NCBI GenBank assembly: GCA_019685555.1
Contig: JABFQN010000009.1
Coordinates: forward strand, 1 to 51,008
Origin: Candidatus Bathyarchaeota archaeon A05DMB-3
GTDB taxonomy: Archaea > Thermoproteota > Bathyarchaeia > Bathyarchaeales > Bathycorpusculaceae
Direction: 5' to 3'
DNA length: 51,008 nucleotides
In this document: piece after piece, positions 26,352 to 34,121 of the stretch
Layout: the number at the start of each line of letters is the position of its first letter
Position numbering within the stretch: the stretch's first letter is position 1
Program-made: the position numbers and the translations under genes
Notes under the pieces: generated by a model
The model's database searches: none
Told to the model about the DNA's origin: nothing
What the model saw: the letters and a program-made list of their open reading frames with translations, nothing else

Positions 26352-26678
26352 TTGAGCAGCGAGGAGAAAACAACCAACGTGGTTCAACGGAACGCTCAGC
26401 CCTTCAGGCTTCAGCTTATAAGAGGGCAGAGGGGCAGTTACGGCTGGCGCATAGATGTTCAAGCGGAAACACGCGATGAGCTTCTCTATGAAGTCGACAT
26501 GATTGACGCTTACCTAAGAGGCAAATACTTAAACGAAAGTTCTAGGATGGAAACTCTTCAAAAACCTCAGACCCCTAGCCCTAACGACCCGCATAGTCGC
26601 ATGGAGAAAATCATTGAAGCCGCCGAGAAGGCTGGCGGGAAAGACGCCTTCGGAAGGGAACAGCCATGGGGAAAATAA
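26352..26678 (+). CDS. Element protein, unknown (108 aa)
   Basis: TTG start 3 nt after the previous stop, so translation is probably coupled. Sequence: a polar leader, a short beta part (FRLQLIRGQRGSYGWRIDVQAE), a helix DELLYEVDMIDAYLRGKYLNE, and a disordered Pro/Ser-rich tail. No family is recognised. The layout, with a folded N-part and a flexible charged tail, is shared by many single-strand DNA-binding accessory proteins of elements, which is suggestive only. Confidence 0.5.
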   Translation: MSSEEKTTNVVQRNAQPFRLQLIRGQRGSYGWRIDVQAETRDELLYEVDMIDAYLRGKYLNESSRMETLQKPQTPSPNDPHSRMEKIIEAAEKAGGKDAFGREQPWGK

Positions 26679-27052
26679 CGGAGCTGACTGTTAGTCGCGG
26701 TCAAACCAGAAGGCTAGGCGACGCTGAGGAATGGATTCGGGAAGAGTACAGCCTAAAAGCCGTCATAGACGACGAAGCTGAGGTTGAAGCTGCCCGCGCC
26801 CACATGTTAGGGCTGATTGAAGGCTGGCTTAGCCAGCCGGCTAAGCCCACAGTAGCATTTAAACCCGCAAACATTTTCTCAAAAGAGCTGGCAGACCTGC
26901 TTTCATTCGAGGAGAAAGGCGAGTGGATTGTAATAACGCCTAGGCAGTATTTGGGCTCGGAGAACTTCGCTAAGATAGCAACCATTGTGAGGGACCACGG
27001 CGGCGAGTACATCAGTCAAGGGCGCCAAAGCCACTTCAGGATTCCAAAATAA
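26666..27052 (+). CDS. Element protein, unknown (128 aa)
   Basis: ATG overlapping the previous gene by 13 nt. An N-terminal beta/alpha part (ITELTVSRGQTRRLGDAEEW) is followed by helices (VEAARAHMLGLIEGWL) and a distinct C-terminal module: EKGEWIVITPRQYLGSENFAKIA, then IVRDHGGEYISQGRQSHFRI. This end looks like a small nucleic-acid-binding unit with a Gly-Gly turn and a final HFRI strand. It is two genes upstream of the primase and probably part of its replication operon. Confidence 0.5.
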   Translation: MGKITELTVSRGQTRRLGDAEEWIREEYSLKAVIDDEAEVEAARAHMLGLIEGWLSQPAKPTVAFKPANIFSKELADLLSFEEKGEWIVITPRQYLGSENFAKIATIVRDHGGEYISQGRQSHFRIPK

Positions 27053-27074
27053 GCGTGGAAGGTGGGGGAAAGGG

Positions 27075-27191
27075 GTGCGCTTTAGACCAGGGGCAAGCAT
27101 GTCTACGTCGAAGCTGAGAGGCGTGCGCCTAGTCCCTGCGAGGCCCACCATCCCTAGACACCACAGCAGCCAACTGAGGCGTCCAACATGA
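27075..27191 (+). CDS. Small basic peptide (38 aa) coupled to the primase gene
   Basis: GTG at 27075 follows GGGGGAAAGG. The frame runs 38 codons to a TGA that overlaps the primase ATG as ATGA. The product is Arg/Pro/Ser-rich (RFRPGASMSTSKLRGVRL...). The ribosome site and exact stop/start overlap support translation, as a leader that couples to the primase or as a real basic protein. No homologue is recognised. Confidence 0.4.
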   Translation: MRFRPGASMSTSKLRGVRLVPARPTIPRHHSSQLRRPT

Positions 27192-29722
27192 ACTTTGAAA
27201 GCAACAATTATAAAGTTTCTGATAATGGCTCTGACATCGCAGACGTTTTTCTAAGACTTTTCGTCAACCGCATGGACACATATGCAGTTCAGAAGGCAGA
27301 CGGCTCCTATGTGAGGGTTCCGCAGCCCCTTACCAAAGAGGTTGTACAGCGCCATTTCATCGGCGAAATCACCGTGGGCGCCTACATGATTAATCCACAG
27401 GACCAGACGACTAAGACGCTTTGTTTCGACGTGGACCCAGAACATGTTGGCAAGCCCGAAGAAGTAACTGCTAATATATTGAAAGCTTGTAATGGTCGAT
27501 TTCCTGAAAAAGCTGTTTTACTAGAGGCAAGCCGGTATCCGGACCCAAGCTTCCACATCTGGGTTTTCTTTGAGCCGCCGATACCGGCCAAGGCAGCCCG
27601 CTTCCTGGGCCGAAAGATTCTGGAGCACGCTGGTGTGGCGGTTGAATTATTCCCTAAACAGGACGAGGTTGCCCCCGGTGAATTCGGCAACCTGGTGAAG
27701 CTGCCCCTTGGCCTCCACCGCGCGGCTGGAAAATACTCGTGTTTCCTGAATTCAGCCACGTTTAAGCCTTTGAATCCCAGATGCCTCTTCGACGTTGAAG
27801 GCTGCAGCCTACCTGAAAAGGATATCCAGCGGGCTATGGAGTTAGCCGACCAGCAGCAGGGGATTCAGACTAAACTTGAGCCCACCCGTGAAACCGTCCG
27901 CAAAGGTGTTGAGGACCTCTTCACAGTGCCGTGTGTTAAAGCCTTCAGGGATAATCCAATTCCACCTGGAAAACGGCATTTATCCTATGCAAAAAACATC
28001 GCGGTTCTTTATCGGCAATTGAAAGGCTCCTTTGATGACTTTAGAGACTTTGCTGTGGAGTTAGTGTGTAACCAGGAACTGTTTAAAGTTAGGGATGTAA
28101 TGGGCTGGATGAGCTGGGCAGTTAGCCCTGGCCAAAAACTCAATTGTGAGGAGCTTAGAAGGTTCCTGTTAAACTATGTTCCAGCGTTCACTTGTGAAGG
28201 TTGCCCCATAGTAAAGGGTGAACCTGAACCATTAGAACTTATCCAGGCGGAGATTGAGCAACAGAGAACGATTAACCTTCATCCTCTCATAGATTACTAT
28301 CCGGAAACAGGGTTAACCCTAGGCACCCTTTTAGGGGCTTCTCAAAAAAGTCTCATAATTATAAAGGAAAAGCCGATTCTGACCAGTTTTGGCGCTCTCC
28401 TGATTCGAGAAGAATTTCCGAATAATATTTCGGTGAGATGTCCAAGCTACTGCCTCCTCCAGCCAATCCATAATTCGGAAATCCTTCTCGTATCTCGAGA
28501 ACTTCTTAAAAGGGGTAAAATTGAAAATCCAGCTTCCAGCGAGGTTTTCCAAAAGATACTCTATAAGGAGGGGTATTATTGGTGGCATTCAGACAAGCGG
28601 ACCTACATCCTGTGGGCATGTTGGATAATAGGGACTTACGTCTTTCCCATGTTCAACCACTACCCAGCTCTCCACCCGCAAGGTGAGAGGGAAAGCGGGA
28701 AAACAGTCTTCCTTGACCTCATCTGTCGTTTGGCTTGGAACCCGACAAGTCGGGAGACAGCCCTGAGGGCGGCAAATCTATACCGCACTATCGAAGGCTC
28801 TAGAGGCACATATGTCGTCGACGTAACCAAGCTGGACCCGAGGTCGCCGTTCATGACAGATATAATAGACATTTTTGAAACCGGCACTGAACGGGGTGGA
28901 AGTGTAAGACGATGTGACCCGGAGACCCTGGAGCCTCGTAATTATTCAACTTATGGACCGAAGGTTATAGCTAGCAGAGAGGAGCTGCCGTTCGAGGCTA
29001 AATGTATCCGCATCATCACTGAGAAGGCTAAAGACCCAGTCTACTCGAAGAGATGTATTGAGATTGACTCCGACCCGGAAATGCCCAAAATCGTGGGCGA
29101 CATTATTCGATGTGTAATCAAGGTTTGGCCGGAGATTCTGGAAGCCTACAAAGCCCAGGAACAGACGGATAAACTTAAAGGGCGAAGATTCAACTATTGG
29201 GCGCCGCTCCTAGCCATCTGCCAAGTATTCGCCCCGGAAAATTATGCCGACCTCCTGTCCCTGGCGGAAGAGGATGCTGAACGTGTTGAAGCCGGCGATA
29301 GAATGAGCGAGGTGGAAGACGCTGTTCTCACAATTCTCCAAGCCTACGAGGGCATAACCATATCCCTCCTCTTAAAAGATTTGACGGATAAAGTTCAAAG
29401 CCATATCCCATGGGTTCAAAGCCATCATCCAGTGAGAAGCGCAATCACCAACCTTGGAATTGTGAGGCGGAAGTACCAAACAGCTAAGGGTGTGGCCTAC
29501 AACTTTGACCTTGAATGTGTTAGGAAGAAGGCTCAGACCCGCGGTGTAGTTCCAGAGGAAACACCCAGCGAGGAAGCCGAGGCACCCAGTGAGAGAGAAA
29601 CTAAACTTAACTATGGCGTCTGTGAGGTGTGTGGAAAATCTGGTGCGTCTGGGGTCCTCCGTGGCGGCCGCTGGAGATACGTCCATGATGAATGTAAGAA
29701 GGAGTGGGAGGGCCCATTATAG
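27188..29722 (+). CDS. AEP-type primase fused to ATPase/helicase
   Basis: 844 residues. The N-terminal archaeo-eukaryotic primase domain has catalytic LCFDVDP (D81, D83), SFHIWVFFEPP (H123), and FPKQDEV...GEFGNLVKLPLGLHR (155-178), as in primases of archaeal plasmids and of TOTE-type systems. A CEGCP cysteine pair lies near 335. A P-loop ATPase follows: Walker A GERESGKT (about 498-505) and Walker B-like GTYVVDV (about 539-545). A C-terminal zinc knuckle (CEVCGKSG...HDEC) ends the protein. This is the likely replication initiator of the element. Confidence 0.82.
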   Translation: MNFESNNYKVSDNGSDIADVFLRLFVNRMDTYAVQKADGSYVRVPQPLTKEVVQRHFIGEITVGAYMINPQDQTTKTLCFDVDPEHVGKPEEVTANILKACNGRFPEKAVLLEASRYPDPSFHIWVFFEPPIPAKAARFLGRKILEHAGVAVELFPKQDEVAPGEFGNLVKLPLGLHRAAGKYSCFLNSATFKPLNPRCLFDVEGCSLPEKDIQRAMELADQQQGIQTKLEPTRETVRKGVEDLFTVPCVKAFRDNPIPPGKRHLSYAKNIAVLYRQLKGSFDDFRDFAVELVCNQELFKVRDVMGWMSWAVSPGQKLNCEELRRFLLNYVPAFTCEGCPIVKGEPEPLELIQAEIEQQRTINLHPLIDYYPETGLTLGTLLGASQKSLIIIKEKPILTSFGALLIREEFPNNISVRCPSYCLLQPIHNSEILLVSRELLKRGKIENPASSEVFQKILYKEGYYWWHSDKRTYILWACWIIGTYVFPMFNHYPALHPQGERESGKTVFLDLICRLAWNPTSRETALRAANLYRTIEGSRGTYVVDVTKLDPRSPFMTDIIDIFETGTERGGSVRRCDPETLEPRNYSTYGPKVIASREELPFEAKCIRIITEKAKDPVYSKRCIEIDSDPEMPKIVGDIIRCVIKVWPEILEAYKAQEQTDKLKGRRFNYWAPLLAICQVFAPENYADLLSLAEEDAERVEAGDRMSEVEDAVLTILQAYEGITISLLLKDLTDKVQSHIPWVQSHHPVRSAITNLGIVRRKYQTAKGVAYNFDLECVRKKAQTRGVVPEETPSEEAEAPSERETKLNYGVCEVCGKSGASGVLRGGRWRYVHDECKKEWEGPL

Positions 29723-30129
29723 TGGGAGAGGGTGCTCCTCCACCGGCTAAGCGCATTCATGCAGCTTGGCGCGTCAAAGAAGCCAGCTATGAAGTGCGTG
29801 TGAGAGTGGACCCCATAATCGCGGGCTCCGAACCCGCCTACATCGGCCTCATGGAGCGAATCTGCGCCTTCATCGAGCCATCCTTAATCACGCTCGGCTG
29901 CTTAAGGGCCACCCCTAGAACCTATCGCTTCCTTCCTGAGACCATTAGAACGCAACTAACGGAGAGGACCCCTTGGGGCCGCGGATATCCGCTCACAACT
30001 AGACTTTCATTATATGATGAGCTTTTCACCGTGGCCAGGGATTATAATGTTCCGGTCGCTTTATGCAAGGAATCCGCGGAAGTTTGGCGTAGTCTCAAGC
30101 TCAGGTCAAAGTGTAACTGCATGCCATAG
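29704..30129 (+). CDS. Element protein, unknown (141 aa)
   Basis: Starts with GTG overlapping the primase end by 19 nt; a GTG at 29722 is an equally good start. Sequence: Pro-rich leader, RIHAAWRVKEASYEVRVRVDPII, AYIGLMERICAFIEPSLITLG, and LTTRLSLYDELFTVARDYNVPV. It looks like a compact alpha/beta protein ending in a Lys/Cys tail. No family is recognised. It lies between primase and integrase, and probably belongs to the same transcript. Confidence 0.5.
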   Translation: MGGPIIVGEGAPPPAKRIHAAWRVKEASYEVRVRVDPIIAGSEPAYIGLMERICAFIEPSLITLGCLRATPRTYRFLPETIRTQLTERTPWGRGYPLTTRLSLYDELFTVARDYNVPVALCKESAEVWRSLKLRSKCNCMP

Positions 30130-30145
30130 GGGTGGTGCTGTATCG

Positions 30146-31558
30146 TTGACGAAGGCTGAGGGAAAGGCTGGTCTTCCACAAGCGCCCAAAGGCGCTACTC
30201 GGCAAAGCGAGTCTAAAAATGGGAAGTCGGCTAAGCCAAGCCGCTCGCACCAGCCCCCTATACGCTGCCCGGAATGTGGCTCCTCTCGCGTCTGGAAGGA
30301 TGGCCTCCGCTACACCAGGCTTGGCGACGTGCAGCGGTGGCTATGTCGAAGCTGCGGTCTCAGATTTAGCGAGTCGGTCTTCCAACAGCAAGTAGAGGTT
30401 GACATCGTTGGCAAGGGCTTTAAAGTGTTTCATTCTGGACCGGATATGCCTAAGCGACAAATCGAACGGGGCGATTTTTCCGTCAAGGAACGCCCGAATC
30501 AGCTTTCTCTCGTGGTCCGTGAAGATGTAGCTCCTCATGACGCATCACTAATTACTAAAGCAGGGAAATATATAAATACTGCTATAGGGAAATACGTTAA
30601 TCGCCGAGTAAGCGCCGAGGAAGGAGAGGCGAAAAACTTGGCCGCAGCCATTCAAGGCGAAAAGCAGGCTGCGGGAGCCACATTAGACACAGAGGCCAAA
30701 CTGCTGGAATACGCCTGGTGGATGAAGAAGCAGGGCTACGCTGAATCAACAATTCTGGACAGATGTAGAATCCTTAAAACCTTGACAAGGCGAGGGGCTA
30801 ACCTTCTGGATTCTGAAAGCGTTAAGGCTGTCATAGCACGCCAATCCTGGAGTGAAGGTCGCAAGGAATTTGCAGTTGACGCCTACACAAGCTTCCTTTC
30901 AATGATGGGCTTAACATGGCAGCCTCCAAGATACAGGCGGATTGAAAAGCTTCCATGGGTTCCCACAGAAGCGGAAATCGACCAGCTCATAGCCGGCTGC
31001 AGCCATAAAATCGGAGCCTTCCTGCAGCTCATTAAAGAGACAGGAATGAGGCCCGGGGAAGCCCTACGCTTAAAATGGATAGACATTGACCCCGTCAATA
31101 GGACCGTAAACGTTACACCTGAAAAGGGAAGCAACCCGAGAATCTTCAAGGTTTCAGCCAGCCTCATGGAGAGGCTTAACGCTTTGCCAAGGGCTTCAAC
31201 CAAAGTTTTCGGAGAGGCCAAGTTTAAAACTATTCAGAAAAACTTCCAGGAGCAGCGTAAGCGTGTTGCAGCCAAGCTTAGGAATCCAAGGATTCAAAGG
31301 ATATGCTTCCTAACGTTGAGGCATTGGAAGGGAACAATGGAATACCATAAGACAAAGGACATCCTGCACGTTATGCGCCTATTGGGCCATAAAAACATCA
31401 AGAACACGCTTGTCTATACGCACCTGGTTGACTTTGAGGCTGACGAATACGTTTCAAAGGCTGCCTGGACCCTAGAAGAGGCTCAAAAGCTTATAGAGGC
31501 AGGGTTTGAATACGTCTGCGATGTTGAAGGCGCTAAGCTTTTCCGCAAACGCAAATAG
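30146..31558 (+). CDS. int: Tyrosine recombinase/integrase with N-terminal zinc ribbon
   Basis: Catalytic residues in order: Arg in ETGMRPGEALRLKW (about residue 302), RH in FLTLRHWKGT, His in LLGHKNIKN and Tyr in TLVYTHL. The usual first His of HxxR is replaced by Leu. A SAM-like core-binding domain precedes (about 180-270). An unusual N-terminal zinc ribbon CPEC...CRSC occupies about 40-70. Start: TTG 30146, with GGGGTGGTG upstream and right after the previous stop. The longer frame from 30014 overlaps that gene. It ends 41 nt before the attachment repeat and is intact, not split by integration. Confidence 0.9.
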   Translation: MTKAEGKAGLPQAPKGATRQSESKNGKSAKPSRSHQPPIRCPECGSSRVWKDGLRYTRLGDVQRWLCRSCGLRFSESVFQQQVEVDIVGKGFKVFHSGPDMPKRQIERGDFSVKERPNQLSLVVREDVAPHDASLITKAGKYINTAIGKYVNRRVSAEEGEAKNLAAAIQGEKQAAGATLDTEAKLLEYAWWMKKQGYAESTILDRCRILKTLTRRGANLLDSESVKAVIARQSWSEGRKEFAVDAYTSFLSMMGLTWQPPRYRRIEKLPWVPTEAEIDQLIAGCSHKIGAFLQLIKETGMRPGEALRLKWIDIDPVNRTVNVTPEKGSNPRIFKVSASLMERLNALPRASTKVFGEAKFKTIQKNFQEQRKRVAAKLRNPRIQRICFLTLRHWKGTMEYHKTKDILHVMRLLGHKNIKNTLVYTHLVDFEADEYVSKAAWTLEEAQKLIEAGFEYVCDVEGAKLFRKRK

Positions 31559-31595
31559 GCCCTGGACACCGGGGGTTCATCCCTGGCGATGTTGA

Positions 31596-31705
31596 TGGCG
31601 CCGGGGGTGGGATTTGAACCCACGCGGCCCAAAAGGGCCACAGGCTTTTAGGCGTTTATGTTTAGGTCTCCAGGCCTGCTCCCTACCTGACTAGGAGACC
31701 CCGGC
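31596..31705 (-). tRNA. tRNA-Ser(GGA) with anticodon-loop intron
   Basis: Acceptor GCCGGGG/CCCCGGC, G73, encoded CCA. D-stem TCCT/GGGA, perfect anticodon stem CAGGC/GCCTG, long variable arm (GGCCC-TTTT-GGGCC) as in type II tRNAs, T-arm GTGGG/CCCAC. The anticodon loop region is 28 nt, so about 21 nt must be removed; removal at the canonical 37/38 site (31647-31667) leaves CTGGAGA with anticodon GGA. G73 and the long arm say serine. The BHB around the intron is imperfect, so exact borders are uncertain. The 3' end serves as the attachment site. Confidence 0.88.
31599..31622 (-). repeat. Right attachment site within tRNA-Ser
   Basis: 24 bp identical to 23413-23436. It lies in the 3' exon of the tRNA (G73 to the T-loop), so integration re-forms a complete tRNA and leaves the intron untouched. 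The integrase stop is 41 nt away. Confidence 0.9.
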
Positions 31706-31746
31706 ACCGTTTTGGCAAGCATTAATGCTTATTTATCTGCTTATAA

Positions 31747-32364
31747 TTATCCTTTTTCCGCTGTTAAAATGCGGTAGCCGCTTTTCCTCGCGAGAACAGT
31801 GCAGTTTCCAAAGGTTTCTTCGAAGATTTGTTGCAGTCTTTTTCCGCCAATTTTTGACTTCAAAACCATTTGCAGCCTAGCCTTTTCCACCATGTGTTTT
31901 GGGGCTTCTGTGATTATGGCTTTTACTGTGGCTAGTCCAGCGCTTACCGGCGGGTTTGAAAGGATGCAGTTGAAAAGCATGCCTTCTACGGGTTTGTATA
32001 GATAGCCGCGTCTAACTTCAGCGTTATGTATATGGTTTAGTTTAATGTTGTGTTTTGCAAGCTTTACAGCACGTTCGTTTACATCCACCATGACCACGTG
32101 AAGTTTTGGGTTTAGGGAGGCGGCCACTATTCCGATGGCTCCGTAGCCGCATCCAACATCCAACACATAACCGCTTTCTGGAAGAACCATAGCCTTTACA
32201 AGGAGTTCTGTGCCTAAGTCCACGCGTTTTTTGGAGAAAACTCCGGAGGCTGTTAGAAACTTGAAGGGTTTCCCCCTAAGATTTGCGTGGATTAAGCCGA
32301 ATTTTGGCTTTGACTTTGGATGGGCTGTGAAATAATGTTCTGTCTTTTCAGCGTTGCTGGGCAT
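31747..32364 (-). CDS. RsmC-like SAM-dependent methyltransferase
   Basis: Small methyltransferase fold: VLDVGCGYGAIGIVAASL (SAM loop), MVDVNERAVKLAKHNIKLN, then ILSNPPVSAG, the NPPY-like catalytic motif of guanine-N2 RNA methyltransferases. Length about 205 aa from the ATG at 32364, which overlaps the cbf5 stop as TAATG. An upstream in-frame ATG (32388) is less likely. Cotranscription with the pseudouridine synthase suggests an rRNA or tRNA target (inference). Confidence 0.87.
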   Translation of the reverse strand: MPSNAEKTEHYFTAHPKSKPKFGLIHANLRGKPFKFLTASGVFSKKRVDLGTELLVKAMVLPESGYVLDVGCGYGAIGIVAASLNPKLHVVMVDVNERAVKLAKHNIKLNHIHNAEVRRGYLYKPVEGMLFNCILSNPPVSAGLATVKAIITEAPKHMVEKARLQMVLKSKIGGKRLQQIFEETFGNCTVLARKSGYRILTAEKG

Positions 32365-33389
32365 TAGATTTCGCCGCTTTTCCAGCATTTCGGATATGTG
32401 CCCCTGGGCATTAAAACCCTCTTAACCTTTGCCACTAAGCCGTGTTCCATGCTTAAGATTTCTTCTGTAGATGCTTGGGCTTCTGCTAGGGCTACAGCCT
32501 CGCCTTTCAATGTAAAAATGGCTACTATAGAACCGCTGTTTATTCCAGTTTCAAGGGATAAAACCCCAGGCGCGGTTAGGCTGGCTCCGTGGCAGACAGC
32601 GTCCACAGCAGAGTCCCTAACGTAAATTTTTGGAACCAGCGCCAAAGCTTTCTCCATGGGCCATATAAACTTTTTTAGAATTGTGTCGTCTCCGGTTTTC
32701 TGCCATTCCATAAACCAGTAGGCCACATAATGCAAGGTTACATTGCCTTCTTCTTCGGTGAAGGGGCCGGCTCTTGTTCTGCGAAGCTCTTGCATATGCG
32801 CTCCACAGCCTAAAACTTCGCCCATGTCGTAGCATAGTTTGCGGATGTAAGTGCCTCCTTCACACCCCACTTTGAAAAGCACGTTGCGGCCCTCCATTTC
32901 ACGAAAGTCTATGTAATAGATTTTTCTTGTCCGCAGCTGACGCTTAACAGAGGCCCTTAAAGGCGGCCGTTGATAAATGGTGTCTTCAAACTCTTTTAGC
33001 ACGTCCTTAACACGGTTTTCTGACGTGTCGCCGTGAAGCTTCATTACACATAGGTATTCTTTGCCGCTTAAAAGCAACGCCTGAACTATTTTCCTAGCCT
33101 CTTCTAGGGTTACGGGCAGAACGCCGGTCACTTTGGGATTTCTCTGGCGCTTTTAAGCCTCTAGAGTCCCGCCGTGGCCGACATTTTGTATTTTTAGTAT
33201 ACGTTTAGTCCATGCAGCTACCTCGTGGCTTGTGGGTCCAGCCGGCTTGTCCAAGTTTATGACGCCGAACCTTATGTAGTCTTTTGCTGGGCGTTCTTCT
33301 GGTTTGCAGCCGTAACGGGAGTTGGTTTCGCCTTCGGCTTTCACCAGCAGCTGGCGTTTAATTTCCCATGGAGCAACACTTCTAGGCAT
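32364..33389 (-). CDS. cbf5: H/ACA RNP pseudouridine synthase Cbf5, intron-containing
   Basis: Exon 1 (33389-33161) encodes the N-terminus with FGVINLDKPAGPTSHEV and NVGHGGTL. Exon 2 (33139-32364) starts in the catalytic Asp codon and continues PKVTGVLPV. The catalytic domain ends near 230; a PUA domain follows (IYVRDSAVDAVCHGASL to the C-terminus). Removing the 21-nt intron gives a 334-residue protein of normal length. Without splicing, translation stops after 78 residues. It guides rRNA pseudouridylation with H/ACA RNAs. Operon: rpl14e, cbf5, methyltransferase. Confidence 0.93.
33140..33160 (-). other. BHB intron in cbf5 mRNA (21 nt)
   Basis: On the minus strand the surroundings fold as a canonical bulge-helix-bulge: outer helix GGGA/TCCC, central 4-bp helix CTCT/AGAG, a 3-nt bulge AGA on the 5' side, a 3-nt bulge AAA on the 3' side, and inner helix GGC/GCC with an 8-nt loop. 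Cutting each bulge after its second nucleotide joins CTAG to ATCCC, restoring Leu-Asp-Pro. The intron contains the in-frame TAA. Confidence 0.92.
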
Positions 33390-33445
33390 TTTAATGAGAC
33401 ACCTCTAACTTTTAAAAGAGCTTTAATGAGCCTAATAACAATTTG

Positions 33446-33736
33446 TTAAGCTTGAGCCAAAGCGGGTTTGACTGGTTGAGCTATAGTCTCCAATAGCCCT
33501 TTCGCCTTTAAGGCTTCGACAACTTCCTCGTCTGAGGCTCCCCGTTTGATGTCGATTTTTTCAGCAAGGGGCTCTAGATGGTTTATGTTTGCCCTTCGCC
33601 TCTTAACGCCTGTCACGGTTTTCGGTCCAGTGACAAGCACAAAGCTCTTGTCTATAATGTCCACTATAACGCATTTTTTGCCAGCCTCTCTTCCGCAAAC
33701 TTTAACGCAGATTCTGCCAACTTCAATTGCAGGCAC
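33446..33736 (-). CDS. rpl14e: Ribosomal protein L14e
   Basis: KOW-type RNA-binding protein: [34 protein letters not shown] and a conserved [12 protein letters not shown] stretch. 96 residues, with a short Ala/Pro-rich tail. Large-subunit protein of archaea and eukaryotes. It leads the cbf5 operon (57-nt gap), the common archaeal order, though no cytidylate kinase gene is seen next to it here. Confidence 0.93.
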   Translation of the reverse strand: MPAIEVGRICVKVCGREAGKKCVIVDIIDKSFVLVTGPKTVTGVKRRRANINHLEPLAEKIDIKRGASDEEVVEALKAKGLLETIAQPVKPALAQA

Positions 33737-33844
33737 GCCAAACCCTCCTTAACAGCGTATTAGAAACCATAAACACTCAAACATATATTTATAACTTCAG
33801 CTTTTGGTGCGATGTTTAATTTAAGTCTCTAATTTACTCGTTAA

Positions 33845-34009
33845 TTATCTAATTTCTTCTCCACCAATTAATATAAGTGCTAAAAACATCATTAAAATTG
33901 CAAGGATGCATAAAACTACCATAACCAAACTCTCACTTAGAGTTGCCAGGATTAAGGTTAGCCAGAATGTTATAAAGCAAAACCATCCTCTAAGCTCATT
34001 ATCCTTAAT
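33845..34009 (-). CDS. Possible small membrane protein without a standard start codon
   Basis: A 54-codon frame encodes two hydrophobic helices (WFCFITFWLTLILATL and VMVVLCILAILMMFLALILI) and a charged end GGEEIR. The only start near a ribosome site (GGAGG) is ATT at 34009; the first ATG in frame is inside the second helix. It may be a rare-start gene or a decayed one. The rest of 33,737-34,121 is AT-rich, holds the rpl14e promoter, and shows nothing else. Confidence 0.3.
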   Translation of the reverse strand: MKDNELRGWFCFITFWLTLILATLSESLVMVVLCILAILMMFLALILIGGEEIR

Positions 34010-34121
34010 TTTCCATCCTCCATTATTTCCTTCCTATTCACCAGCTTAAAGCTTTTTTCACTAGAGTTGAAAACACTTTAAGAATCATTGGAAACCGTTA
34101 AAAGTTCCTATCGACAACGTA

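Larger units (their letters stand above)
23413..31622 (+). mobile_element. Integrated genetic element in tRNA-Ser (about 8.2 kb)
   Basis: The element is bounded by a perfect 24-bp direct repeat (23413-23436 and 31599-31622) that corresponds to the T-arm and acceptor 3' end of tRNA-Ser. The complete tRNA gene is rebuilt at the right end, and only the 24-bp fragment remains at the left. Just inside the right end is a tyrosine integrase. Contents: winged-helix-like protein, HNH nuclease, several unrecognised small genes, primase-ATPase, and integrase. There are no capsid, packaging or conjugation genes that I recognise, so it looks like an integrated plasmid or a virus too divergent to call. Confidence 0.88.

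Noticed and set aside
30014-30145. Long N-terminal extension of the integrase
   Set aside because: It overlaps the preceding gene in another frame, shows no domain, and a TTG with a good ribosome site follows right after that gene's stop.
31596-31705. tRNA-Leu(UAA) by a different intron position
   Set aside because: Another 21-nt removal would give loop CTTAAAA with anticodon TAA, but G73 and the acceptor sequence are those of archaeal tRNA-Ser.
32364-33389. cbf5 as a pseudogene broken by a stop codon
   Set aside because: The extra 21 nt folds as a perfect BHB and its removal restores the exact family sequence, which random decay would not give.
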